In this document: positions 16,217 through 23,022 of the stretch, piece by piece
Layout of the letters: every line of letters begins with the position of its first letter
Numbering within the stretch: position 1 is the first letter of the stretch
Assembly: GCA_012514895.1 (NCBI GenBank)
Contig: JAAYZK010000036.1
Span: 1 to 39,012 of the forward strand
Direction: 5' to 3'
Source of the DNA: Planctomycetota bacterium
Lineage (GTDB): Bacteria; Planctomycetota; Phycisphaerae; SM23-33; FEN-1343
DNA length: 39,012 bases
Notes under the pieces: model-generated
Seen by the model: the letters and a program-made list of their open reading frames with translations, nothing else
Told to the model about the DNA's origin: nothing
Databases searched by the model: none
Program-made: the position numbers and the translations under genes

Positions 16217-17068
16217 TCAGGCCTGCTGGTGGGCCTTGAGGGCCAGGTCGCGGGCGAGGTCGCGGAGGTAGAGGCGGCCGGTTCGGGCGCTGGTGAGGAT
16301 GGCCTGGGGGTCGTCGCCGCCGGCCAGTTCGAGGATCAGGCCGCCGCGGAAGGGGATGCGGCAGAGGTGGCCGATGAGGGCCGCCCAGTCGATGCGGCCG
16401 CGGCCGGGCGGGAGGTGGTCGTCGCGGTCGCCGTGATTGTCGTTGATGTGGACCATCCACAGGTGGTCCGAAACCTTGTCGACGACGGCCGGAAGGTCGC
16501 CGCCGAGGAAGGCGTGGCCGGTGTCCAGGCAGATGCCCACGCCGCCGGCTTCCATCGCGCCGACCATCCACAGCAGTTCGGACATCGGGCCGGCGAACAG
16601 GTGCGGCAGCATGTTCTCCAGGACCAGGGCCACGCCCAGTTCGCGGCAGCGGGCGGCGACGGCGTTGAGGGCGGCGAGGGCGCGGCAGCGGCGGTCGGCA
16701 CGCTCCCGCTCGTCGAAGCCGCCCCGCTCGGGTCCGGGGTGGAGCACGAAGTACCGCACGTGCAGGGCCGCGGCGGCCTCGGCGGCGCGAAAGAGGTCGG
16801 CGCGGGAGCGGTCGCGGACGGCCGGGTCGGCCGCGGTGATGTCGTTGTCGTAGCGGAACGGGGCGTGGAAGCTGTACGCCTCCATGCCCAGCTCGCGGAT
16901 GCGGCGGGCGGCGGTGCGGACGGCGTCGAAATCGTGGTAGTCCAGGTGCTCCGGCGAGGAGCAGACCTCGATCATGCTGAAGCCGGCGTGGCAGATCGAC
17001 TCGATGCAGTCGAAGAGGCTCACGTCGTGGAAGCACCCGGTGGACAGCCCCATCGGCCAGTCATACAT
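16217..17068 (-). CDS. Xylose isomerase-like TIM barrel protein (AP endonuclease 2 superfamily)
   Basis: A 283-residue TIM barrel. Its metal-site motifs occur in the expected order: YSFHAPF (His68), FVLHPGP (His110), LVLENM (Glu151), ICLDTGHAF (Asp182, His185), MVHINDNHGDRDDHLPPGRGRIDW (His207, Asp216/His218) and LILEL (Glu247). This is the sugar phosphate isomerase/epimerase type; endonuclease IV shares the fold and many ligands. The DDHLPPGRGRIDW stretch is the common form in sugar epimerases, so that role is likelier. The ATG at 17068 has GGAGGAC 7 bases upstream and overlaps the end of the primase-like gene by 8 bases, so the two are cotranscribed. Why a sugar-isomerase-like protein is coupled to a primase is not known. 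Confidence 0.85.
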   Translation of the reverse strand: MYDWPMGLSTGCFHDVSLFDCIESICHAGFSMIEVCSSPEHLDYHDFDAVRTAARRIRELGMEAYSFHAPFRYDNDITAADPAVRDRSRADLFRAAEAAAALHVRYFVLHPGPERGGFDERERADRRCRALAALNAVAARCRELGVALVLENMLPHLFAGPMSELLWMVGAMEAGGVGICLDTGHAFLGGDLPAVVDKVSDHLWMVHINDNHGDRDDHLPPGRGRIDWAALIGHLCRIPFRGGLILELAGGDDPQAILTSARTGRLYLRDLARDLALKAHQQA

Positions 17069-18464
17069 GGGCCGTCCTCCGCTCCAGCAGTCCGGCGCGA
17101 AGGCTGTCCACGGCGCCCGAGCATCCGTCCTGGCGGCAGTCGCCGCGGGCGCCGGTGGCGGGGCAGGTGAAGTCGGCCAGGTCGTCCAGTCCGGCGGCCA
17201 GCAGGCCGGCGAACAGGCGGGTGTAGAACTCGGCGCGGCTGGTGGCGTCGTAGTGGTACCAGTAGCCGCCCCAGCCGTGATCGCGTTCGTACTTCGAGCG
17301 GATCAGCCCCGCGACGTGGCGCGGGTGCCAGTCGCTCGCCAGCAGCAGGCGCACGACGTGTCGGATGAGGCCCGGCTGCATCAGCAGGTCGCAGGGGTGC
17401 TCCAGCACCCGCCTGCCGCACGGCGGGAGGGCGGCGGCGTCGAAGCGGTCGTAGGTCTGGGGCCACCGGCCGGGCGGTTCGGGCGTCTCGTCGTAGAACT
17501 GCGCGTGGAAGGCCGCCAGTTCCGATCCGCGGTACGCCTCGACCAGGGCGGCGGTGCCCTTGGAGGCGTCGGGGATGGTCGTATCGGACGCTGCCGCCAG
17601 GGCCCGGGCGCGCTGGAGGGAGTCCCTGGTGGCCAGGGCCTCGTCGGCCTGGCCGTCGCCCAGGGGGATGAGGAACATCTCCGGCATCCGGGCGACCAGG
17701 TCGGCCCCCAGCACGTCCCGGCGCTGCTGGCACTTGAGGTAGACGCTGAAGGGCACGCGGATCGTCCGCAGGTGCAGCGGGTCGGCGTACTCGGAGATGT
17801 CCAGGCTCAGCAGTTCGGCCCCGCGCCGTCCCTCGCCGACGCGGACGGCCGTCGCCTCGACGGGCACGCCGCGGACCGATCGGGCCCGGTGGAGGATGCG
17901 GTGACAGACGTACTCCAGCAGCAGGCCCAGCGCATCCCACGCCCGGCCGAGTTGGGGGGCGATCCGCCAGCCGGGCGGCCAGTACCGCTGGCGATAGCGG
18001 CCGGCCAGCGACGGGGGCAGGCGCCCCAGCTCCGCCAGGAGGGCGAAGGTCGGCCCGTCCTGGCGGACCGCCCACACCAAGTGGTGCCCGCAGCCGCTCA
18101 GCAGGTGCAGCGGCCGGATGCCGAACGCCGCCAGCAGTTCGCGGGCGGCGTCCACGACGGGGGCCAGCAGGCCGAAGGTCCGTCTGGGGTGGATGTGCGG
18201 CTCGGCGGGGAAGGTGAAGTTGACGTAGTCGATGTCCAGGTGGGCCAGCAGGACCCGGCGGTCCCACAGCGACCGGCCGATGTCCAACCCCTGTTCGAGG
18301 TAGTGGTCGAACTGTTCGATCGGCTGGGGATCGAACTGCAGCCGCCCCGGGTCCGACGCCGTCAGGTACGCGGCGGTCGTCTCGGCGAGGCTGTCGCCGC
18401 CGAGGAAGCGCAGCATCTGCCGTCGAACGTGCGGATCCTGGTAGTAATCGGCAATGCTCGGCAT
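17061..18464 (-). CDS. Single-chain archaeo-eukaryotic-type primase: AEP domain plus PriL-like Fe-S domain
   Basis: A 467-residue protein. The first part carries the three archaeo-eukaryotic primase motifs in order: LDIDY with Asp77 and Asp79, SGCGHHLVW with Ser123 and His128, and LLSLDIS with Asp222. The C-terminal part resembles the large-subunit Fe-S domain: LPPCGRRVLEH with Cys349, a helical stretch GLIRHVVRLLLASDWHPRHV like its LxHxxRxxLxxxLxxxG core, and TCPATGARGDCRQDGC with Cys434, Cys443 and Cys448, giving four cysteines. Archaea and eukaryotes normally split these parts between PriS and PriL; a one-chain form is known from Nanoarchaeum. The role would be primer synthesis or repair synthesis; this is inference. 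The ATG at 18464 has GAGGGG 6 bases upstream, and TAGAAT lies further up. It is followed by the overlapping TIM-barrel gene and is divergent from a uracil-DNA glycosylase. Confidence 0.72.
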   Translation of the reverse strand: MPSIADYYQDPHVRRQMLRFLGGDSLAETTAAYLTASDPGRLQFDPQPIEQFDHYLEQGLDIGRSLWDRRVLLAHLDIDYVNFTFPAEPHIHPRRTFGLLAPVVDAARELLAAFGIRPLHLLSGCGHHLVWAVRQDGPTFALLAELGRLPPSLAGRYRQRYWPPGWRIAPQLGRAWDALGLLLEYVCHRILHRARSVRGVPVEATAVRVGEGRRGAELLSLDISEYADPLHLRTIRVPFSVYLKCQQRRDVLGADLVARMPEMFLIPLGDGQADEALATRDSLQRARALAAASDTTIPDASKGTAALVEAYRGSELAAFHAQFYDETPEPPGRWPQTYDRFDAAALPPCGRRVLEHPCDLLMQPGLIRHVVRLLLASDWHPRHVAGLIRSKYERDHGWGGYWYHYDATSRAEFYTRLFAGLLAAGLDDLADFTCPATGARGDCRQDGCSGAVDSLRAGLLERRTAHV

Positions 18465-18502
18465 GCATCCCCTCGGCGACAGCGAGCCTCCCAAGCGCCT
18501 TG

Positions 18503-18508
18503 ATTCTA
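18503..18508 (-). promoter_or_regulatory. -10-like element TAGAAT of the primase-like operon
   Basis: Minus-strand CGACGTAGAATCAAG has TAGAAT 39 bases upstream of the ATG at 18464. It lies back to back with the plus-strand TACGAT at 18552-18557, so a 110-base intergenic region carries both divergent promoters. Confidence 0.45.
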
Positions 18509-18551
18509 CGTCGGGGGTCTGGGATTTCTCCGTCCGGCCGGGCGTCGGGCC

Positions 18552-18557
18552 TACGAT
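18552..18557 (+). promoter_or_regulatory. -10-like element TACGAT of the uracil-DNA glycosylase gene
   Basis: GGGCCTACGATGG lies 18 bases before the ATG at 18575. With this as -10, the message would begin around 18564 and still include the GGGAGGG ribosome binding site. Confidence 0.45.
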
Positions 18558-18574
18558 GGAGAAGGGAGGGAGCG

Positions 18575-19135
18575 ATGAATCGACAGCAGCAGGCCGAAGC
18601 CCTGGAGCTGATGGCCGACGGGATCCGCCACTGCGGCAAGTGCCGCCTGTGCGAGAGCCGCACCCACGCCGTGCCCGGCGAGGGCGCCGCGGACGCGGCG
18701 ATCCTGGTGGTGGGCGAGGGACCCGGGGCGCGGGAGGACCGGACCGGGCGGCCGTTCGTGGGCCGGTCGGGCAGGTTTCTGGACTCGCTGCTGGCGGAGA
18801 TCGGCCTGGACCGCGGGAGCCTGTTCATCACCTCGGCGGTCAAATGCCGCCCGCCGGGCAACCGCACCCCGCGGGCCGACGAGCTGAGGATCTGCCGCGA
18901 GGCGTGGCTGGTCCCGCAGATGTCGTGCATCGACCCGGAGCTGGTGATCCTGCTGGGTCTGACGGCGATCCGCAGCGTCCTGGACGAGGCGCCGTCCCTG
19001 GGGCGGGTGCATGGGGACATCGTCGAGCGGGACGGGCGTCGGTTCCTGCTGACGTATCATCCGGCGGCGGGCCTGCGGGCCGACGATGTCGCCGAGCGGC
19101 TGCGGGCGGACCTGGCGGTGCTGGCGCGCGTATGA
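18575..19135 (+). CDS. Family 4 uracil-DNA glycosylase with Fe-S cluster
   Basis: A 186-residue enzyme that removes uracil from DNA, the first step of base excision repair. Motif 1 is VVGEGPGAREDRTGRPFVG (residues 46-63) and motif 2 is LLTYHPAAGLR with His162. Fe-S ligands are Cys20 and Cys23 in CGKC, Cys91 in VKCRPPGNR and Cys107 in RICREAW, the family 4 spacing. An extra Cys26 follows the first pair. The length is normal for the family. ATG 18575 follows GGGAGGG at 5-6 bases; open sequence upstream in frame is not conserved-looking. Family 4 enzymes are common in archaea, thermophiles and many bacteria. It is divergent from the primase-like gene and 35 bases before a Lon-like protease gene. 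Confidence 0.93.
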   Translation: MNRQQQAEALELMADGIRHCGKCRLCESRTHAVPGEGAADAAILVVGEGPGAREDRTGRPFVGRSGRFLDSLLAEIGLDRGSLFITSAVKCRPPGNRTPRADELRICREAWLVPQMSCIDPELVILLGLTAIRSVLDEAPSLGRVHGDIVERDGRRFLLTYHPAAGLRADDVAERLRADLAVLARV

Positions 19136-19136
19136 T
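19131..19136 (+). promoter_or_regulatory. -10-like element TATGAT before the Lon-like protease
   Basis: GCGCGTATGATTGG contains TATGAT, which also holds the TGA stop of the glycosylase gene. Start of transcription near 19143 would leave a 28-base leader with AGGGAG before the ATG at 19171. Confidence 0.4.
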
Positions 19137-19170
19137 TGGAGCGGGAGGGAATTCTCGCACAGGGAGCACC

Positions 19171-21636
19171 ATGGCACACGAAGCGCTGAAGAGCGACGTT
19201 CTCAGCCGCCGCTGCGACCCGGCGTCGCTGCCGTTCGACACGACCGACGACGTGGAGCCTCTGGCCGACATCGTCGGCCAGAGCCGCGCCGTCGAGGCGG
19301 TGCGGTTCGGCATCGACATCGAGCAGCACGGCTACAACATTTTCGCCCTGGGCCCGCCGGGCGTGGGCAAGCTGAGCCTGGTCCGCCAGTTCCTCGAGAC
19401 CCGCGCCGCCGCCGAGCCGACGCCCAGCGACTGGTGCTACGTCAACAACTTCGAGGAGCCCCACAAGCCCCGCGCCCTGTCGCTGCCCCCCGGCTGGGCC
19501 CACAGGCTCTGCAAGGACATGGAGGTCCTGGTGGACGACGCCACCGGGGCGATGAACGCGGCGTTCGAGTCCGACACGTACCAGCAGCGGCAGCAGAACC
19601 TCCAGCAGCAGTTCGCCGACCAGCAGAAGTCGTCGTTCGACCGGATCCAGGAGGAGGCCAAGGAAAAGGGCCTGGCGGTGATCCAGGCGCCGCAGGGGAT
19701 CGGCATCCTGCCGCTGGACGAGAACGCCAAGCCCATGTCGCCCAAGCGGGTGGAGAAGCTCTCCGACCAGGAGCGCAGCGAGCTGGAGCAGCGGGCCGAG
19801 GAGCTTCAGCGGCACATGCAGGGGATCCTCCAGGAAGCCCCGCGGATGCAGCGGCAGATCCGCCAGAAGCTCAAGGACCTCAACCAGGAGATCGCCGCCG
19901 AGTCCATCGCCCCGCTGATCGACGATCTCAAGCGGACGTACAAGGACATCGACGGGGTGGAGGCCTATCTCGAGGCCGTCCGCCGCGACATGATCGAGAA
20001 CGCCGAGCAGATCCTCAAGATCCAGCAGGCCGTCCAGGAACCCGGCGACGCGCAGGCGGCCCCGCCGATCCCCATCCAGCCGCCCGTTCCCCCGGCGATG
20101 GAGGCGGCGGCCCTCCTGCGGCGCTACCGCGTGAACGTCCTGGTCGGCCGCGACGGCAACCACGGCGCGCCGCTGGTGTACGAGGACCACCCCAACTACC
20201 CCAACCTCCTGGGGCGGGTGGAGCACATGGTGCAGATGGGCGCCCTGGTGGCCGACTTCAACCTCATCAAGCCCGGCGCCCTGCACCAGGCCAACGGCGG
20301 GTACCTCGTGCTCGACGCCCACAAGCTGCTCATGGCGCCCCAGTTGTGGGAGGGGCTCAAGCGCGCCCTGCGGGCCGAGGAGATCCGCATCGAGTCGCTC
20401 TACGAGTCGATCGGGCTGATCCAGACGGTCTCGCTGGAGCCCGAGCCGATCCCCCTGCGCGTCAAGGTGGTGGTGATGGGACGCCCGATCCTCTACCACC
20501 TGCTGCGGGAGTACGACGAGGAGTTCGCCGAGCTGTTCAAGGTCGCCGCCGACTTCGACACCGAGATGGACTGGGACGACCAGCAGGACCTCTACGCCCA
20601 CCTGATCGCCACGCTCGTGCACAAGGACGGCCTGCGGCCGTTCGACCGCACGGCCGTCGCGCGGGTCATCGAGCGCAGCGGGCGGCTCGCCGAGGACAGC
20701 AGGAAGCTCTCGGTCCACATGCGCAGCGTCGCCGACCTGCTCCACGAGGCCAGCCACTGGGCCGCCGAGGCCGGCAGCCCCGTCGTGCGGGCCGAGCACG
20801 TCCAGCACGCCATCGATGCCCAGGTCTACCGTTTCGACCGCATCGCCCAGCGCCTCCGCGAGGAGATCCATCGCGGCACGCTGCTGGTCGACACGGACGG
20901 CGCGGCGGTCGGGCAGATCAACGGGCTGGCGGTGATGAAGATCGGCGACCTGATGTTCGGCCGCCCCTCGCGGATCACCGCGCGGGTGCGGGTCGGCTCG
21001 GGCAAGGTGATCGACATCGAGCGGGAGGTCGAGCTGGGCGAGAGCACGCACTCCAAGGGCGTGCTGATCCTCTCGGGCTTCCTGGCCGGGCGTTACGCCC
21101 GGGACCTGCCGCTGGCGCTGTCGGCCAGCCTGGTCTTCGAGCAGTCGTACGGCCCGATCGGCGGGGACAGCGCCTCGCTGGCCGAACTGCTGGCGCTGCT
21201 GTCGGCGATCGCGTCGGTGCCGCTGCGCCAGGACGTGGCCGTCACCGGCTCGGTGAACCAGCACGGGCAGGTCCAGGCGATCGGGGGCGTCAACGAGAAG
21301 ATCGAGGGATTCTTCGACGTCTGCGCCGCCCGCGGGCTGACGGGCCGCCAGGGCGTGGCCATTCCCGCGTCCAACGCCCAGCACCTGATGCTCCGCCAGG
21401 ACGTCGTCGACGCCGTCGATGCCGGGCGGTTCGCCGTCTACACCGTCGGGACCGTCGACGACGCGATCGACCTGCTGGCGGCGATGCCAGCCGGCGTGCC
21501 TGACGCCGAAGGCCGCTACGGGGGCGATACCTTCAACGGCAAGGTCGCCGCCAGCCTGGAGGCCTTCGCCCTGCGGCGCAAGACGTTCGCACCCAAGGCG
21601 GCCGGCGGCGGGGAGGAGGGCGGACAGGAGGCTTGA
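19171..21636 (+). CDS. Lon-like AAA+ ATP-dependent protease
   Basis: An 821-residue cytoplasmic protease of the Lon-related (LonC/archaeal-LonB-like) group with an AAA region and C-terminal Lon proteolytic domain. Walker A is GPPGVGK at 61-67. A Gln/Glu-rich helical, coiled-coil insertion runs about 135-290. NGGYLVLDAHKLL around 375 is the Walker B region. The catalytic dyad is Ser667 in GGDSASL and Lys710 in GGVNEKIEG. The 43-residue spacing equals that in E. coli Lon (S679/K722). LRRYRVNVLV and RYDEEFAELFKV-like segments match the family of putative Lon-related proteases lacking the classic N-terminal substrate domain. It has no membrane segment, unlike archaeal LonB. The ATG is preceded by AGGGAGCACC. 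It degrades damaged or regulatory proteins using ATP. Confidence 0.9.
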   Translation: MAHEALKSDVLSRRCDPASLPFDTTDDVEPLADIVGQSRAVEAVRFGIDIEQHGYNIFALGPPGVGKLSLVRQFLETRAAAEPTPSDWCYVNNFEEPHKPRALSLPPGWAHRLCKDMEVLVDDATGAMNAAFESDTYQQRQQNLQQQFADQQKSSFDRIQEEAKEKGLAVIQAPQGIGILPLDENAKPMSPKRVEKLSDQERSELEQRAEELQRHMQGILQEAPRMQRQIRQKLKDLNQEIAAESIAPLIDDLKRTYKDIDGVEAYLEAVRRDMIENAEQILKIQQAVQEPGDAQAAPPIPIQPPVPPAMEAAALLRRYRVNVLVGRDGNHGAPLVYEDHPNYPNLLGRVEHMVQMGALVADFNLIKPGALHQANGGYLVLDAHKLLMAPQLWEGLKRALRAEEIRIESLYESIGLIQTVSLEPEPIPLRVKVVVMGRPILYHLLREYDEEFAELFKVAADFDTEMDWDDQQDLYAHLIATLVHKDGLRPFDRTAVARVIERSGRLAEDSRKLSVHMRSVADLLHEASHWAAEAGSPVVRAEHVQHAIDAQVYRFDRIAQRLREEIHRGTLLVDTDGAAVGQINGLAVMKIGDLMFGRPSRITARVRVGSGKVIDIEREVELGESTHSKGVLILSGFLAGRYARDLPLALSASLVFEQSYGPIGGDSASLAELLALLSAIASVPLRQDVAVTGSVNQHGQVQAIGGVNEKIEGFFDVCAARGLTGRQGVAIPASNAQHLMLRQDVVDAVDAGRFAVYTVGTVDDAIDLLAAMPAGVPDAEGRYGGDTFNGKVAASLEAFALRRKTFAPKAAGGGEEGGQEA

Positions 21637-21684
21637 GGCCCCGGCCCCGGCCACGGCGGGGCATCCCCTCGCGCCTCCAAGCCC

Positions 21685-22197
21685 ATGGCCAGAAGGTACT
21701 ACATCAAGGACGTCGTCTACGGCGCCAACGACGGAATCGTCACGACCTTCGCCGTCGTGGCCGGGGTGGTCGGCGGGGGGCTGGCGACGCGGGCGGTGCT
21801 GATCGTGGGCGTGGCGTCGCTCTTTGCCGACGGGCTGTCGATGGCCGCCAGCAACTACCTGGGCAGCCGTTCGGAGCGGGCGGTCCTCGACCACGACGAC
21901 GGGGGCGGCCCGACCGGTGTGCCGACCGTGCCGTGGATCTCCGCGGCGCTGACCTTCGGGGCTTTCGTCCTGGCCGGGGCCGTGCCGCTGGTGCCGTACG
22001 TGCTGCTGGGGTGCGGCCGCCGGACGCTCCTGTGGACCGCCCTGGCCACGCTTGGCGTCCTGTTCGCCGTCGGCGCCTCCCGCAGCATCGTCACCAAACG
22101 CCCCGTTCTCTCGGCCGGACTGGAAATGACGCTCATCGGCGGGGCCTCGGCCGCCGTGGCGTACGTCGTGGGGCATCTGGTCAGCGCGAGCATGTGA
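21685..22197 (+). CDS. VIT1/CCC1-family transporter
   Basis: A 170-residue membrane protein with the VIT1/CCC1 opening YIKDVVYGANDGIVTTFAVVAGVVGGGL, then VGVASLFADGLSMAASNYLGSRSE. Helices follow at about 85-110, 112-132 and 143-165. Family members move Fe2+ or Mn2+ out of the cytosol, often in exchange for protons. It is shorter than the plant proteins and lacks the cytoplasmic metal-binding loop, as small bacterial members do. The hydrophilic spacer after SERAVLDHDD is short. The ATG at 21685 has no strong Shine-Dalgarno sequence; it follows the protease gene by 48 bases and may be on its transcript. Confidence 0.85.
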   Translation: MARRYYIKDVVYGANDGIVTTFAVVAGVVGGGLATRAVLIVGVASLFADGLSMAASNYLGSRSERAVLDHDDGGGPTGVPTVPWISAALTFGAFVLAGAVPLVPYVLLGCGRRTLLWTALATLGVLFAVGASRSIVTKRPVLSAGLEMTLIGGASAAVAYVVGHLVSASM

Positions 22198-22242
22198 GGC
22201 GGATCCATCCGCTGGCCTCACGCCTCCGCCGCGGGGGGCGCG

Positions 22243-22248
22243 TAGAAT
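22243..22248 (+). promoter_or_regulatory. -10-like element TAGAAT before the cold-shock-like gene
   Basis: GCGCGTAGAATCAGGAGAG places TAGAAT 14 bases before the ATG at 22263. The Shine-Dalgarno AGGAGAG at 22250-22256 would sit at the start of the message. Confidence 0.4.
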
Positions 22249-22262
22249 CAGGAGAGACGCCT

Positions 22263-22460
22263 ATGCCGACAGGCACCGTCGAGAGCTACCTCATCACCGA
22301 AGGCACCGGCCGCATCCGCGACGATGACGGGGATGTCCTGTTCGTCCACCACGACGACATCGAAGGCAACCACATGACCCTCCAGCACGGCGACCGGGTC
22401 GAATACCGCATCGCCGTGGTGGACGGGCAGCACAAGGCGATCGACGTGCGCCGCCTGTAG
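22263..22460 (+). CDS. Small cold-shock-domain-like protein
   Basis: A 65-residue protein starting MPTGTVESYLITEGTGRI and continuing DVLFVHHDDIEGNHMTLQHGDRVEYRI. This follows the cold-shock domain plan: first strand G-T-V, an RNP1-like G-x-G-x-I, RNP2 DVLFVHHDDI, and a final strand after GDRVEY. The usual aromatic FGFI of RNP1 is GRI here, so binding to single-stranded RNA or DNA may be weaker. Length agrees with CspA-type proteins. Preceded by AGGAGAG at 6 bases. It is convergent with the CBS gene, 20 bases away. Confidence 0.75.
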   Translation: MPTGTVESYLITEGTGRIRDDDGDVLFVHHDDIEGNHMTLQHGDRVEYRIAVVDGQHKAIDVRRL

Positions 22461-22480
22461 GGGCCGGCGGGCCACGGCTG

Positions 22481-22900
22481 CTATGGGCAACTGCAGACGT
22501 CCTCGACCACCTCGCCGGCCAATTCGTCCTGGTGGGCGCGGGCGGCGATGTCGCCCAGCGACACCAGGCCCACTGGCGTGCCGTTGGCGTCCTGGACGAT
22601 CAGACGTCGGATCTTCTGCTCCATCATCCGGTGGGCGGCCGTCTCGACGTCGTCGTCGGTCCGGCAGAACACCGGGTTGGACGTCATGATCTCGCTCGTC
22701 GCGGTGGAGCGGGGATCCTTGCCCAGGGCGACCGTGCGGATCACGATGTCGCGGTCGGTCACGGCGCCGACGACCTCGCCGCCGTCCATCACCGCCAGGC
22801 AGCCGACGTCGTGCTTGTCCATCATCATCGCCGCTTCCATGACGGTGCTGTCCGGGGCGACTGCTTCCAGCGTCGTCGTCATGATTTCCTGAACGTTCAT
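22481..22900 (-). CDS. CBS-pair domain protein
   Basis: A 139-residue protein made of two CBS motifs. The first runs MTTTLEAVAPDSTVMEAAMMMDKHDVGCLAVMDGGEVVGAVTDRDIV; the second begins MTSNPVFCRTDDDVETAAHRMMEQKIRRLIVQDA and ends VGLVSLGDI. CBS pairs bind adenosine nucleotides (AMP, ATP, SAM) and regulate partner proteins. No partner domain is fused. The tail VEDVCSCP has two cysteines. The ATG at 22900 is preceded by GCAGGAGGCGGAC. TACCAT at 22961-22956 on the minus strand is the likely -10 region. Confidence 0.88.
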   Translation of the reverse strand: MNVQEIMTTTLEAVAPDSTVMEAAMMMDKHDVGCLAVMDGGEVVGAVTDRDIVIRTVALGKDPRSTATSEIMTSNPVFCRTDDDVETAAHRMMEQKIRRLIVQDANGTPVGLVSLGDIAARAHQDELAGEVVEDVCSCP

Positions 22901-22955
22901 GTCCGCCTCCTGCTCTTCCAAGGGGTGACAAGAGACTCACCGTCCATCATGGTTA

Positions 22956-22961
22956 ATGGTA
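22956..22961 (-). promoter_or_regulatory. -10-like element TACCAT before the CBS gene
   Basis: Minus-strand GCTTACCATTAACC gives TACCAT 56 bases upstream of the ATG. This 122-base gap to the secreted protein gene is locally AT-richer and holds no gene. Confidence 0.35.
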
Positions 22962-23022
22962 AGCACGGGGCGGGCGGTGCGGCGCGCCGGGTCGGATTTC
23001 GGCCCGGCGCGCCGCCGTGCGC

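Noticed and set aside
18454-19170. In-frame extension upstream of the Lon-like protease
   Set aside because: It overlaps the uracil-DNA glycosylase in another frame and is Arg/Gly-rich; the ATG at 19171 has AGGGAG and the normal family start.
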